DNA of 64,000 nt from Myxococcales bacterium (GTDB taxonomy: Bacteria > Myxococcota_C > UBA6777). Under the pieces are notes generated by a model that made no database searches, was not told where the DNA came from, and worked only from the letters and a program-made list of their open reading frames with translations. Positions 1 through 8,648 of this stretch are shown piece after piece. The translations under genes were made by a program, and so were the position numbers. The first letter of the stretch is position 1. The number at the start of each line of letters is the position of its first letter. The DNA is taken from contig JACKEL010000002.1 of assembly GCA_020632975.1 (NCBI GenBank), positions 124,001 through 188,000 on the forward strand, written 5' to 3'.

Positions 1-993
1 CCACTACCTGTTTCTGTGGCGCTTGGTGGTGCGGTGTGGCTTTGGTGGCTGCGAGAAGCCCCCGCAACAGAAAAAACCTGCTCTTGGGTAGCGTTGTTGT
101 CCTTCATACCGTCGTTTTCGTTGGGTATCTTGTGTTGGAGTAGCGGTGCTTTTCTCAGCGTCGCAGGGACATGGCCTGTTGAGGTCCAACATCTCCAAGG
201 CCAGCACTTTTATCTAGAACGCGACCACCGTGTCCCGCTCTATCGTTTTTCAGGCCCAGGTGGAGATATCCTTTCCGCGGATCAACATCGCCTCGCGGAA
301 GCGGCCATCGCGCCTTGGTTTGAGCAGCTTCGAGGCCCCGCACGCGTCTTGTTGGTGGGAGGGGAAGACGGCGTGATCTTGCGTGAGTTGCTTTCCTCCC
401 CAAAGATCGAGCGTGTGGATCTTTGGTCCGCGCGTCCCGCCCGCTTGCAAGCTTTTGCAAAACAACCACTGTTGCGCAAGCTTCATCTGGATGCTTTTCG
501 AGATGTTCGCGTCCAAAAGCACCTTTACCCAAATCCCAACGCTTTATGGGAAGCATTCAAACGCCCCAATCCATCGCGTTATGCCGCGATCATCCTCGCA
601 ACCGATCCCCCAACACGCCCAACCATGCGGCGTCTTTATGCCCCAAGCTTTTTGCGGATGTTGCGCCGCCATCTAGCTCCCCAAGGTTCGCTTGTCGTGG
701 TGGCAGGCGCATGGGAAGCCGCCGATGATATCGCTTGTTTGGGTTATACTTTGCGCCGCGTTGGTTTTCGTACCATCCCTTACCGCGCTTCAGGGATGGA
801 CATCACATGGACCTTTTGGTGGGCAACCCAAAGAACACTGGACCTCCAAAAGGTGCGACTTCCCCAAGGCTTACGTTCACTACAACAAGCGATGTGGCCT
901 GGGATGCTGAGTTTTCCAAGAGTTTTTGATCCACGACGCGCCCCACAAGCGGCGTGTGTAGATGCCCTTTCCTCACTCGCAAACCAAGATTAG
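1..993 (+). CDS. Spermidine synthase-like membrane protein, 5' end cut by window
   Basis: The frame is open from base 1, so the true start lies outside the window; a GTG at 16 is only the first start-like codon inside it. The visible part begins with hydrophobic sequence, then a beta-hairpin-like entry region and a Rossmann-like methyltransferase fold with the glycine motif VLLVGGEDGVILREL. This is the spermidine synthase (aminopropyltransferase) fold. The acidic residue that normally holds the substrate nucleoside after the second strand is not evident (DLWSARPARL instead of a V-E/D-x-D pattern), so catalysis is doubtful. It lies 9 bp before a second, longer family member and the two are probably cotranscribed. 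The family call is fairly safe; the function is unknown. Confidence 0.7.
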   Translation, partial: PLPVSVALGGAVWLWWLREAPATEKTCSWVALLSFIPSFSLGILCWSSGAFLSVAGTWPVEVQHLQGQHFYLERDHRVPLYRFSGPGGDILSADQHRLAEAAIAPWFEQLRGPARVLLVGGEDGVILRELLSSPKIERVDLWSARPARLQAFAKQPLLRKLHLDAFRDVRVQKHLYPNPNALWEAFKRPNPSRYAAIILATDPPTRPTMRRLYAPSFLRMLRRHLAPQGSLVVVAGAWEAADDIACLGYTLRRVGFRTIPYRASGMDITWTFWWATQRTLDLQKVRLPQGLRSLQQAMWPGMLSFPRVFDPRRAPQAACVDALSSLANQD

Positions 994-1002
994 GACATCA
1001 CG

Positions 1003-2601
1003 ATGGCCCATACAGAGTCTTCTGCTCCTAAAGACCTTGCTGTCCAAGAAGACGTATCCTCCGCGTCTTCCCAAGACAGCACGCAACCCCAACAAGAGAT
1101 GGGGCGGCGAAAAAGTCGTATCCTGCTTTTTTCGATCATGCTGATCGCCACAAACGGCGTCATCTACGAGCTTTTGATTGGTGGATATTCATCTTACCTT
1201 TTGGGCGATAGCATCACGCAGTTTTCCTTGACGATCGGACTTTTCATGAGTTCGATGGGTGTAGGCTCATGGCTCACCCAACGCTTTGAGAAAGACCTCG
1301 AACAACGGTTTATCGAAGTCGAACTTCTGTTGGCCATCGTCGGAGGCCCAACCGTCTTGTTGCTCGCCATGGCCCACATCTACACACGCCTTTACGCTTG
1401 GGTGATGTTTGCCATGATCATCGCCATCGGCTGCTTGATCGGCTTTGAGATCCCCCTAGTAACACGGATCGTCGAGCGTTATGGCGGACTCAAAAAAGCC
1501 CTCGCCAATGTCCTATCTTTCGACTACATCGGTGCGCTCTTTGGTTCACTGCTCTTTCCCTTGGTGCTTCTGCCTGAACTGGGATTTACACGCACCTCTT
1601 TTTTGATTGGGATCGTCAATCTAGGCGTCGCTTGGGTCAACCTTTGGGTTTTCCACGATGACCTGCGCAAAGGTCGGATGTTCCTCTGGATCGGGACCTT
1701 TGTCTCAGCCGCATTGTTGACCGTGGGCTTTTTCTACTCCGCAGGTTGGATCGAACGCGCCCGCGAAACCGCGACACAACAAAAACTCGTGTACCTAGAA
1801 CACACCCCCTACCAACACCTGCGCTTCGTGAAAGAACAAGGCCACAAACACCCGATATATCGACTCTATCTCAACGGGGAACACCAATTCAGTAGCAACA
1901 GCGAAAGACGCTACCACGAAGCCTTGGTCCACCCCGCGATGAGCGCTGCCACAAAACGTCAACGCGTCCTGATCTTGGGAGGCGGCGATGCCCTCGCGCT
2001 GCGTGAGGTCCGCCGCTACAAAGAAGTCCGCGAGATCGTCATGGTGGATCTCGATCCTGCCATGACACGCTTCGCTCGAAATCATCCGATTATGCGGCAA
2101 CTCAACGAAGACGCCCTGCATGATCCACGACTCAAACTTTACAACATGGACGCTGCACAGTTTCTCAAGCGCCCCAACAAGCCTTTCGATGTCGTGATCC
2201 TCGATCTGCCCGTCCCCACGCAGATCGCCTTGTCCAAACTGTACTCGATCCACTTTTACCGCTTGCTTCGACGCGTGACTCACCCCCAAAGTGTCCTTGT
2301 AACCGAAGCTGCGGTACTTAATCCCATCGAATACAAGCCTTTTTGGTCGCTACATCGCACCCAACAAAAAGCAGGGTGGCACGTTTACCCCTTTGTCCTC
2401 GAAACCATGGCCTTCTTGATGTTTCGACAGACTCCCCTCCAAACCCAAGACCTCCGCCTCAAAGTTCAAACCCAAGCCCTCCAAAAAGGCGCCCTTGCTG
2501 CCGCCTTTTCACTTCCACCTGATGCCACCCCCCACCGCTTGATGCCCGCCAACACCCTCGATACACACGCCCTCATGAACCTGATCCTGCAACTTCGTTA
2601 A
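1003..2601 (+). CDS. Membrane-anchored spermidine synthase-like protein
   Basis: The 532-residue protein has an N-terminal half with about seven hydrophobic helices (roughly residues 40-250) and a C-terminal aminopropyltransferase fold. Family motifs are visible: LILGGGDALALREV, then VMVDLDPAM and NEDALHDPRLKLYNMDAAQF. The usual catalytic aspartate motif (D-x-x-D-P) reads DLPVP here, with Val in place of Asp. The fold should bind an S-adenosyl-type ligand, but normal putrescine aminopropylation is questionable. AGGA precedes the ATG by 7 bases. It follows another family member after a 9-bp gap. The N-terminal domain resembles those of integral-membrane spermidine synthase homologues; the substrate is unknown. 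Confidence 0.8.
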   Translation: MAHTESSAPKDLAVQEDVSSASSQDSTQPQQEMGRRKSRILLFSIMLIATNGVIYELLIGGYSSYLLGDSITQFSLTIGLFMSSMGVGSWLTQRFEKDLEQRFIEVELLLAIVGGPTVLLLAMAHIYTRLYAWVMFAMIIAIGCLIGFEIPLVTRIVERYGGLKKALANVLSFDYIGALFGSLLFPLVLLPELGFTRTSFLIGIVNLGVAWVNLWVFHDDLRKGRMFLWIGTFVSAALLTVGFFYSAGWIERARETATQQKLVYLEHTPYQHLRFVKEQGHKHPIYRLYLNGEHQFSSNSERRYHEALVHPAMSAATKRQRVLILGGGDALALREVRRYKEVREIVMVDLDPAMTRFARNHPIMRQLNEDALHDPRLKLYNMDAAQFLKRPNKPFDVVILDLPVPTQIALSKLYSIHFYRLLRRVTHPQSVLVTEAAVLNPIEYKPFWSLHRTQQKAGWHVYPFVLETMAFLMFRQTPLQTQDLRLKVQTQALQKGALAAAFSLPPDATPHRLMPANTLDTHALMNLILQLR

Positions 2602-2603
2602 AT

Positions 2604-2737
2604 CCCCATATATCGGGGGATTCGGTTTCATTCCAGGGGCGACCACGTTGAGTCGCCCAATATCCGCCCCATATATCGGGGGATTCGGTTTCATTCCAGG
2701 GGCGGCCCTCTGTAACAGGCGACCACTGAGGTCGCCC
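2604..2737. repeat. Two 38-bp direct repeats with hairpins
   Basis: Copies at 2604-2641 and 2667-2704 are identical over 38 bp, beginning CCCCATATATCGGGGGATTC. Copy 1 runs into a perfect 7-bp hairpin (GGGCGAC 2637-2643 / GTCGCCC 2652-2658). A matching hairpin follows copy 2 (GGCGACC 2718-2724 / GGTCGCC 2730-2736). The CCCC...GGGG at each repeat start can also pair. The unit starts 3 bp after the upstream stop codon, the usual place for REP/BIME-like intergenic elements. Confidence 0.75.
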
Positions 2738-2930
2738 GAATAGTTCATCGAAATATATATAAAAATAGAAATATTTCTTAATAATACAATTCCGATTCAA
2801 GAACGTCACATTTCCTATCAGGCAGTCATACTGCACTCAAAACAAGTCATACCCTTCTAAATTGCTAGAGAATTATTTTTTTTTTCATAAAGTTGAAAGA
2901 AAAAAGTTTATGGTTAGACATTCAAAGGAG

Positions 2931-2964
2931 ATACACCTTAAAGAGGGCAATCTCCAAGGTGTAT
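2931..2964. promoter_or_regulatory. Inverted repeat upstream of histidine kinase
   Basis: ATACACCTT (2931-2939) and AAGGTGTAT (2956-2964) form a perfect 9-bp inverted repeat with a 16-base spacer. A nested GGAGA/TCTCC pair (2927-2931, 2951-2955) is a competing pairing. It lies about 190 bp before the kinase start and could be an operator or a leader hairpin. No protein is known to bind it. Confidence 0.4.
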
Positions 2965-3154
2965 ATACTCCCCAAGTACCTTTGCCACCGCAACAAGAAT
3001 AGTTAGGTTTTCCGCGCGAGAGGTGGTTGTATGTATTTGAAAAAACAACAAGAGCACAGCATCAGAAAAAACAGTTTTTTGTGGAGGTTTGCTCTTTGCG
3101 AGACAAGAAGAAAGGGCCCAGCACAGGGTCCAAGGGAACATGGGGGAACATAAA

Positions 3155-5554
3155 ATGAATGCAAAGCTTCCAAAAACCAAAGAACCTCACTACTTAGAGA
3201 GAGAACTTTATCGCAAACTTCAAGAGTCCAGCGAGATCTTCGACTTTCTGCAAAAGGGCTCACTCGATGGGCTTTGGTACTTGGATCTCGAAGATACCGA
3301 ACAAGAGTGGATGAGCCCCGAGTTCAAGGCCCTTTTTGGGTACGAAGACCACGAGATCCAAAACACATCGCATTGGTGGCAAGACCACATCTTTCCCGAG
3401 GATCTGGAGATTGCGCTCAACAACCTCAAGTGCCACTTGGAAGACCCAAATCACCCGTACGATCAAGAGGTTCGCTACAGGCACCGCGATGGTTCGACGG
3501 TTTGGGTGAGATGTCGCGGGATGGCGATCCGCAACAAAGAAGGCAAACCCATACGTATGCTGGGTTCTCACATCGATTTGACCCCCCTCAAAAGCATCCA
3601 AGAAGCGCTTCGCCAAAAACGTGCAAAACATCGCCATATGCTAGACAATCTCCCGGGTGCAATCTTGCGATACAGGCTTGGTCCAACGGGCGAAGAAGCT
3701 TTGTTGTTTGTGAGCAAAGGTGCCGAGCGGATCTGGGGCTTCCAAAAGCCGCTCGCAAAGCACGAGACCTACAGGCTGTGGGAAACCATTCATCCAGAAG
3801 ATCTCGAAGGCTTTCGAACTTCCATCCAACGCTCAGCACAAGATCTGTCAGTGTGGGAACAAGAGTGGCGCAGTTCGATCAGGGGTGAGATCCGTTGGCT
3901 GAGTGGTTATGGCGTCCCCCACCGCGAAGAAGATGGGAGCATCATCTGGGACACAGAAGTCCTTGATATCACGGACAGAAAAAAGGCCGAACTTTCTCTT
4001 CAAGAGAGCGAGGAGCGTTTTCGCCTGTTGTTTGAGCACAGCCAATCAGGGATCACGTACAGTCGCTTGATCTTCGATGAAGACGGAAAAGCCCAAGACG
4101 CCGTCTTTTTGGCCGCAAACAAAAAAAGCCGTGAATGGTTTGGCGAAGATATCTGTGGAAAGACATTTTCTGAAGTCTTTCGAGAAGACGAACGGGAAGG
4201 GGCCTTTGCAGAATGGCTGGAGATCTTTGCATCTGTGGGACAAAAAGGGCAACCTTTCCAAGTCCAGAGGCATCTAGGCGCTTCTAGGCGTTGCTATGAG
4301 ATCTTGGGCTACCAAAGCCAACCCGATCACTTCGCAACCGTTTATACGGATATCACGGAACAACGGGCCACAGAGATCGCCCTACAAAATCTTCGACAGT
4401 TGGAGAGTCTAGGGACACTTGCGGGAGGCATCGCGCACGACTTCAACAACATGCTCACGGGTTTTTTTGGCAGTCTTTCGTTGATACAGATGGAGTTAGA
4501 GCCTTTTCACCCAGCCCGTCGCTTGTTGCAAGAAGCAGAACAGGCTCTCGAACGCACCCAAGAACTCACCCAACAGCTTTTGACCTTTGCCAAAGGCGGC
4601 AACCCATCGAGGGAAAACCTCAGTCTTGCGCAATTGATTTACGATATCGCGACCTTCGATCTCACGGGAAGCCCAGTCAAGTTGAGCTTTAAAGCCGATC
4701 CCGCACTTTGTGACGTACTCGCCAACAAGGGACAGATGCAGCAAGTCTTCTCCAACTTGGTGCTCAATGCGCGTCAAGCGATGCCCCAAGGCGGTATGCT
4801 CTCGGTCTCCTTGCAAAACATCGAAGCGGGGATGAGCGGAACAGAGGGGCTTTCAGAAAAGAGATATGTCAAAGCCATCGTCAAGGACGAAGGGATCGGT
4901 ATCCCCCTGCAATACATCGACAGGATCTTTGACCCCTATTTTACGACCAAACCCACGGGCCACGGCTTGGGCCTCGCGATGGTCAACTCGATCATCCACA
5001 AACACGGCGGCAAGATCGAAGTCTCCTCTGTCCCAGACCAAGGCACGGTCTTTACATTGTACCTTCCCGCCGCCAAAGAGCCCGACGTCGTGGAGAAAAA
5101 GCCCAAAAACCTCGAAGCCTCGCAACCTGTCTTGATGGCTTTGCTCATGGACGATGACCCCACCGTGCGCTTCACGCTCAAGGAGATGCTGAAATACCTA
5201 GGCTACCAAGTCCAGACATCCCGCGATGGAGCCGAAGCTGTCGAGCTTTACCGCCAGTCGCTCTACAAAGAACACCCCATCTCCCTCGTGATCACCGACC
5301 TCACAGTCCCCGGTGGGATGGGCGGGATGGAAGCGACACAACGCATCTTGCAACTGGACCCTGAGGCTTGTTGCGTGGCATCCAGTGGTTACGCTGAAAG
5401 CCAAGTCATGTCTGAGCCACAACAATTTGGCTTTCGTGCCTTCTTGCCGAAGCCTTACACCATGAAACATCTGCAAACCCTCCTTCGACAACTCTCCTGT
5501 CCTCCCCTTTCCCAAACCGAGCAACAAGGTCGCGCAAAAGTTTCGGATGCTTGA
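3155..5554 (+). CDS. PAS-domain hybrid sensor histidine kinase
   Basis: This 799-residue signalling protein has, in order, three PAS/PAC-type sensor segments (about 28-145, 153-278, 286-410), a histidine phosphotransfer domain with the H-box GTLAGGIAHDFNN (His near 428), an ATPase domain (N-box LVLNARQAM, DEGIGIP, GHGLGLAMV) and a C-terminal receiver with acidic pocket LLMDDDP and phospho-acceptor Asp in VITDLTVPGG. It has no transmembrane helix, so it probably senses a cytoplasmic signal. The ATG at 3155 is preferred because GGGGGA lies 7 bases upstream; an ATG at 3140 and a TTG at 3089 are poorly spaced alternatives. No separate response regulator is adjacent. A Ser/Thr kinase gene follows 107 bp later. 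The ligand is unknown. Confidence 0.92.
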   Translation: MNAKLPKTKEPHYLERELYRKLQESSEIFDFLQKGSLDGLWYLDLEDTEQEWMSPEFKALFGYEDHEIQNTSHWWQDHIFPEDLEIALNNLKCHLEDPNHPYDQEVRYRHRDGSTVWVRCRGMAIRNKEGKPIRMLGSHIDLTPLKSIQEALRQKRAKHRHMLDNLPGAILRYRLGPTGEEALLFVSKGAERIWGFQKPLAKHETYRLWETIHPEDLEGFRTSIQRSAQDLSVWEQEWRSSIRGEIRWLSGYGVPHREEDGSIIWDTEVLDITDRKKAELSLQESEERFRLLFEHSQSGITYSRLIFDEDGKAQDAVFLAANKKSREWFGEDICGKTFSEVFREDEREGAFAEWLEIFASVGQKGQPFQVQRHLGASRRCYEILGYQSQPDHFATVYTDITEQRATEIALQNLRQLESLGTLAGGIAHDFNNMLTGFFGSLSLIQMELEPFHPARRLLQEAEQALERTQELTQQLLTFAKGGNPSRENLSLAQLIYDIATFDLTGSPVKLSFKADPALCDVLANKGQMQQVFSNLVLNARQAMPQGGMLSVSLQNIEAGMSGTEGLSEKRYVKAIVKDEGIGIPLQYIDRIFDPYFTTKPTGHGLGLAMVNSIIHKHGGKIEVSSVPDQGTVFTLYLPAAKEPDVVEKKPKNLEASQPVLMALLMDDDPTVRFTLKEMLKYLGYQVQTSRDGAEAVELYRQSLYKEHPISLVITDLTVPGGMGGMEATQRILQLDPEACCVASSGYAESQVMSEPQQFGFRAFLPKPYTMKHLQTLLRQLSCPPLSQTEQQGRAKVSDA

Positions 5555-5661
5555 GTCTTCAAGAGAGAGAAGCTTGCTTGATCTTCGTGCGTTTGGCTGA
5601 TACATTCAGGCAATCCGTGACAAGGTCTGTCTTTTGATTGGAAAGAATCGAGAATACGCAG

Positions 5662-8556
5662 ATGTCTGAATACGCAGCATCCGAGAGTGGCGTTTCATTA
5701 TTGAATCAAAAACTCGGCAAGTGGCACCTACAGAGGAAACTTGGCGAGGGTGGGATGTCGATTGTTTACTTGGGATATGACCCGTTGCTTGAGCAAAAAG
5801 GCGCGGTCAAGGTCATGCGTCCTGAGATGCTGCAAAACAAAGACGTCTTAGAACGTTTTCGCCGCGAAGCCAAAGCCACAAACAAACTTCACCATCCCAA
5901 TATCATCCAAGTCTATGACTTTGCAGAAGCCACACAAGTTGGCTATTACATGGTCCTCGAATACCTCGAAGGACAAGAGATGGCCGAGCTGATGCAGCTT
6001 TGCCCCCTCCCGATCGATTGGATCATGGGTGTCTTGGAGCAAGTCTGTGCGGGGCTTTCAGCCACCCACAAAGCAGGGATCATCCACCGCGATCTCAAAC
6101 CCTCCAACATCTTCTTGTTGCCCAATGAGCCCTATCCCACCGTGAAGATCCTCGACTTTGGGATCGCCAAACAACAAAAAGTGGACCATCAGCTCACGCG
6201 AACGGGCACCATCATGGGGACCCCCGCTTACCTCGCCCCTGAGCAGATGATCTCCCAAAAAGAGATCGCACACGCCGAAAGTGTCGACATCTACGCCCTT
6301 GGCGTCATCTTGTACCAACTCCTCACAGGCAAGCTTCCTCTCGAACGCGAGAACCTTCTGGAGTTTTTGTACGCCATCGCCAACGATGATCCCCAAAAAC
6401 TCGGCTATCACCGCCCTGAACTTCGCGACACAGAGCTCGAAGCGCTGATCGCTCGGATGCTGCGGAAGAATCCAGCAGACCGTCCCAAGACCATGAAAGA
6501 CGTCTGGTCTGCCCTGCAAAAAGCTGGAAAGTCCTTCGAAGATCCCCTTGAAGGCGTCAAGATCGTACCTTCGATCAAGACACCACCTCCTTTTACACCT
6601 CCCCCACAATCGCTCTCGCTCCCCACCGTTGCGCCACTTACGCCACCTAGCATCAAAGCCCCTTCGGGTCCCAGCACCCCCAGCGCCATTCGAAACCGCC
6701 AAACCCCCCTTCCGACAGGCATGTTGGAAGAACCCCTCAGCAACGCTTCGACACTGGCTTTTGAGGACACCTCCACCAACGACCTTCGTTCATCTGCTAG
6801 ACAAGCCTCTTCCTCGGGCGAAGTAATCACGCAAAGCCCCTTCTCGAGCGCGCCAAACCTCCCCAATCCCTTGCTTGGTGAATCTCCCCAAGACGACACC
6901 TTCACAACCCAACGCATGGAAGTTCCTCCTGGCCACACAGAGAGCCGCAAGGGACTTTTTGTGGGTTTGGTGTTGGTCTTGTTTCTTGGTATCGCGGGAG
7001 GCTGGTTTGGATGGAACAAATACCAAACAAAGCCCGTAGCCATCGCACGAGTCACACCTCCCCCACGTCCCGCAGAACGACGTCGCTCTTTCTTGGATGG
7101 CCTGCTTGCTGATGCAGGCGAAGCCTACCAACGCAAAGACTACGGCAAAGCCATCGAGTTGTGGAAACGCGCTGCCAAAGACCCCAATATCGAGCAAAAA
7201 GAGGGACTGGGGAATATCTACCGTGGGATCGGTACTGCCTTGGCACTGCAAGGTAAAAAGTACGCCGCGATGATGTACTTTCGTCGCTACCTCACCACCC
7301 CCACCAAAGGGGACAGTGATGTGAAAGAGCGCGAACGTGTCCGCGATGAAACCCTTCCTCAGATGGAACGTGACTTTGAAAAGCGCATGAAAGACGTTCG
7401 CGGACTGATCGCTCAATTCAAGCGACAAGCGCGAGCGCGTAAAATGAATGCGATGTACCAAACCTACCGCAAGATCAAAGAGATCGCGCCTTCCGCACCT
7501 TCCGTGCATAGCCAAGTCGCCGAACTCCTCGAAGGTACCTTGCCTTACCACGCGCTCGACCTGTACGACCGCATCCTCCGCGACATGGAGCTGACTCCTA
7601 GCGAGTACCAAAAGATCAAAGCCGAATACACAAAGCTCCAAAAAAGCCTAAAAGGCAGCGAAGAGAAGATAGAAAAAGACTTACAAGCCCTTTCCAGCCG
7701 CCTCACGAGCAAACACGGCGCAAGCAAAGTTCGTCGTCAACTGGAACGGATGCTCCGCAAAGATCCACAACTCCTCTTCCCCCACAAAGCCTTCCACCGC
7801 GTCTTTGGTGAACTTGTGCAACGCGATCCGCAGTCTGCATTGTCTCTTCTCAAAAGTTGGCAGAACAGCCAAGCCAAGCTCGAAAAGCACGGATTCAACG
7901 ACTGGAAAGAAGAAACCACCAAGAAGTACATCAGTCACCAAGAACTCCAAGAGCGCCAAAGCACGCTATCCCAACTGCGGAGACTTGCGCTACTTCGCGC
8001 AACCATCCGCTCCAAGTTCCAACAAGGTGCTTTTAGCGATGTCGCCGCGCGTTACAAAGAGTTTCAAAAGCGTTGGGAGAAGATCAAGTCCGATCCATGG
8101 GGAGATCGGGCACGTGCCTTCCCCCGCTTGAGTAGCTATGCAGAGCTTCCCCCCGGACTCTCGGACCTTTCGACAAGCTACAAACGCTTGCAGCGCTACA
8201 GAGACGAAGGGGTCTTCACGACATTCCTTGGCGAGTACCAACGATTCAACGGGATGATCAGCCGCAACAGCACCCTGCTCTCCACATTCTTTTCCCCAGA
8301 TGCGCCAAAGACTTGGCGCAAAAAAGCCTACAAGCTCAAAGAAGCCTGCGACAAAGGCCGAAGCCTCCTCAGTCAAGGAAAGTCTTTGTTGAAAAAGCAA
8401 AAGTGGCAAGCCGCAGAGGATCAGTTTAAAGCGTTCCTCCAGCTTTTCCCGCAGTTTGTACGCCTCGACTGGCTGAACAAACAGATCCGAACCTGCCAGT
8501 GTGCTCGCGGTGTAACGTGGGTCTCTTGCGATGATATCAAAGTCAAAAAGAAGTAG
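5662..8556 (+). CDS. Ser/Thr protein kinase, membrane-bound, TPR-like tail
   Basis: An N-terminal Hanks-type kinase domain (about 20-280) contains the glycine loop GEGGMSIVYLG, the AVKVM lysine, HRDLKPSN, DFG and the activation-segment end APEQ. A Pro/Ser/Thr-rich linker of about 140 residues follows, then one transmembrane helix (GLFVGLVLVLFLGIAGG). The remaining ~500 residues look helical and charged, with TPR-like segments near the membrane, and should face the periplasm if the kinase is cytoplasmic. This architecture is common in myxobacteria-like genomes. The ATG at 5662 is chosen over a TTG at 5638; neither has a strong ribosome site. All catalytic residues are present, so activity is expected. 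The substrate is unknown. Confidence 0.92.
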   Translation: MSEYAASESGVSLLNQKLGKWHLQRKLGEGGMSIVYLGYDPLLEQKGAVKVMRPEMLQNKDVLERFRREAKATNKLHHPNIIQVYDFAEATQVGYYMVLEYLEGQEMAELMQLCPLPIDWIMGVLEQVCAGLSATHKAGIIHRDLKPSNIFLLPNEPYPTVKILDFGIAKQQKVDHQLTRTGTIMGTPAYLAPEQMISQKEIAHAESVDIYALGVILYQLLTGKLPLERENLLEFLYAIANDDPQKLGYHRPELRDTELEALIARMLRKNPADRPKTMKDVWSALQKAGKSFEDPLEGVKIVPSIKTPPPFTPPPQSLSLPTVAPLTPPSIKAPSGPSTPSAIRNRQTPLPTGMLEEPLSNASTLAFEDTSTNDLRSSARQASSSGEVITQSPFSSAPNLPNPLLGESPQDDTFTTQRMEVPPGHTESRKGLFVGLVLVLFLGIAGGWFGWNKYQTKPVAIARVTPPPRPAERRRSFLDGLLADAGEAYQRKDYGKAIELWKRAAKDPNIEQKEGLGNIYRGIGTALALQGKKYAAMMYFRRYLTTPTKGDSDVKERERVRDETLPQMERDFEKRMKDVRGLIAQFKRQARARKMNAMYQTYRKIKEIAPSAPSVHSQVAELLEGTLPYHALDLYDRILRDMELTPSEYQKIKAEYTKLQKSLKGSEEKIEKDLQALSSRLTSKHGASKVRRQLERMLRKDPQLLFPHKAFHRVFGELVQRDPQSALSLLKSWQNSQAKLEKHGFNDWKEETTKKYISHQELQERQSTLSQLRRLALLRATIRSKFQQGAFSDVAARYKEFQKRWEKIKSDPWGDRARAFPRLSSYAELPPGLSDLSTSYKRLQRYRDEGVFTTFLGEYQRFNGMISRNSTLLSTFFSPDAPKTWRKKAYKLKEACDKGRSLLSQGKSLLKKQKWQAAEDQFKAFLQLFPQFVRLDWLNKQIRTCQCARGVTWVSCDDIKVKKK

Positions 8557-8648
8557 GCCACCCCAGCCCCAAAAGATCCCCCATCCCTCACTCTTCTAAG
8601 AAACCAACTTCCACACACAACTCCTCAAAACGCAAAAGCCCCAAGGCT

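Larger units (their letters stand above)
2602..3154. other. Gene-free gap with repeats and AT-rich DNA
   Basis: This 553-bp gap holds two copies of a 38-bp repeat with attached hairpins (2604-2737), then strongly AT-rich DNA (about 2740-2910), then an inverted repeat (2931-2964) upstream of the histidine kinase. I see no convincing gene in it. The AT-rich part probably contains the kinase promoter, but no clear -35/-10 pair stands out. Confidence 0.6.

Noticed and set aside
3089..3154. Longer N-terminus of the hybrid histidine kinase from a TTG
   Set aside because: GGAGG is only one base from that TTG, too close to use, while the ATG at 3155 has a well-spaced GGGGGA.
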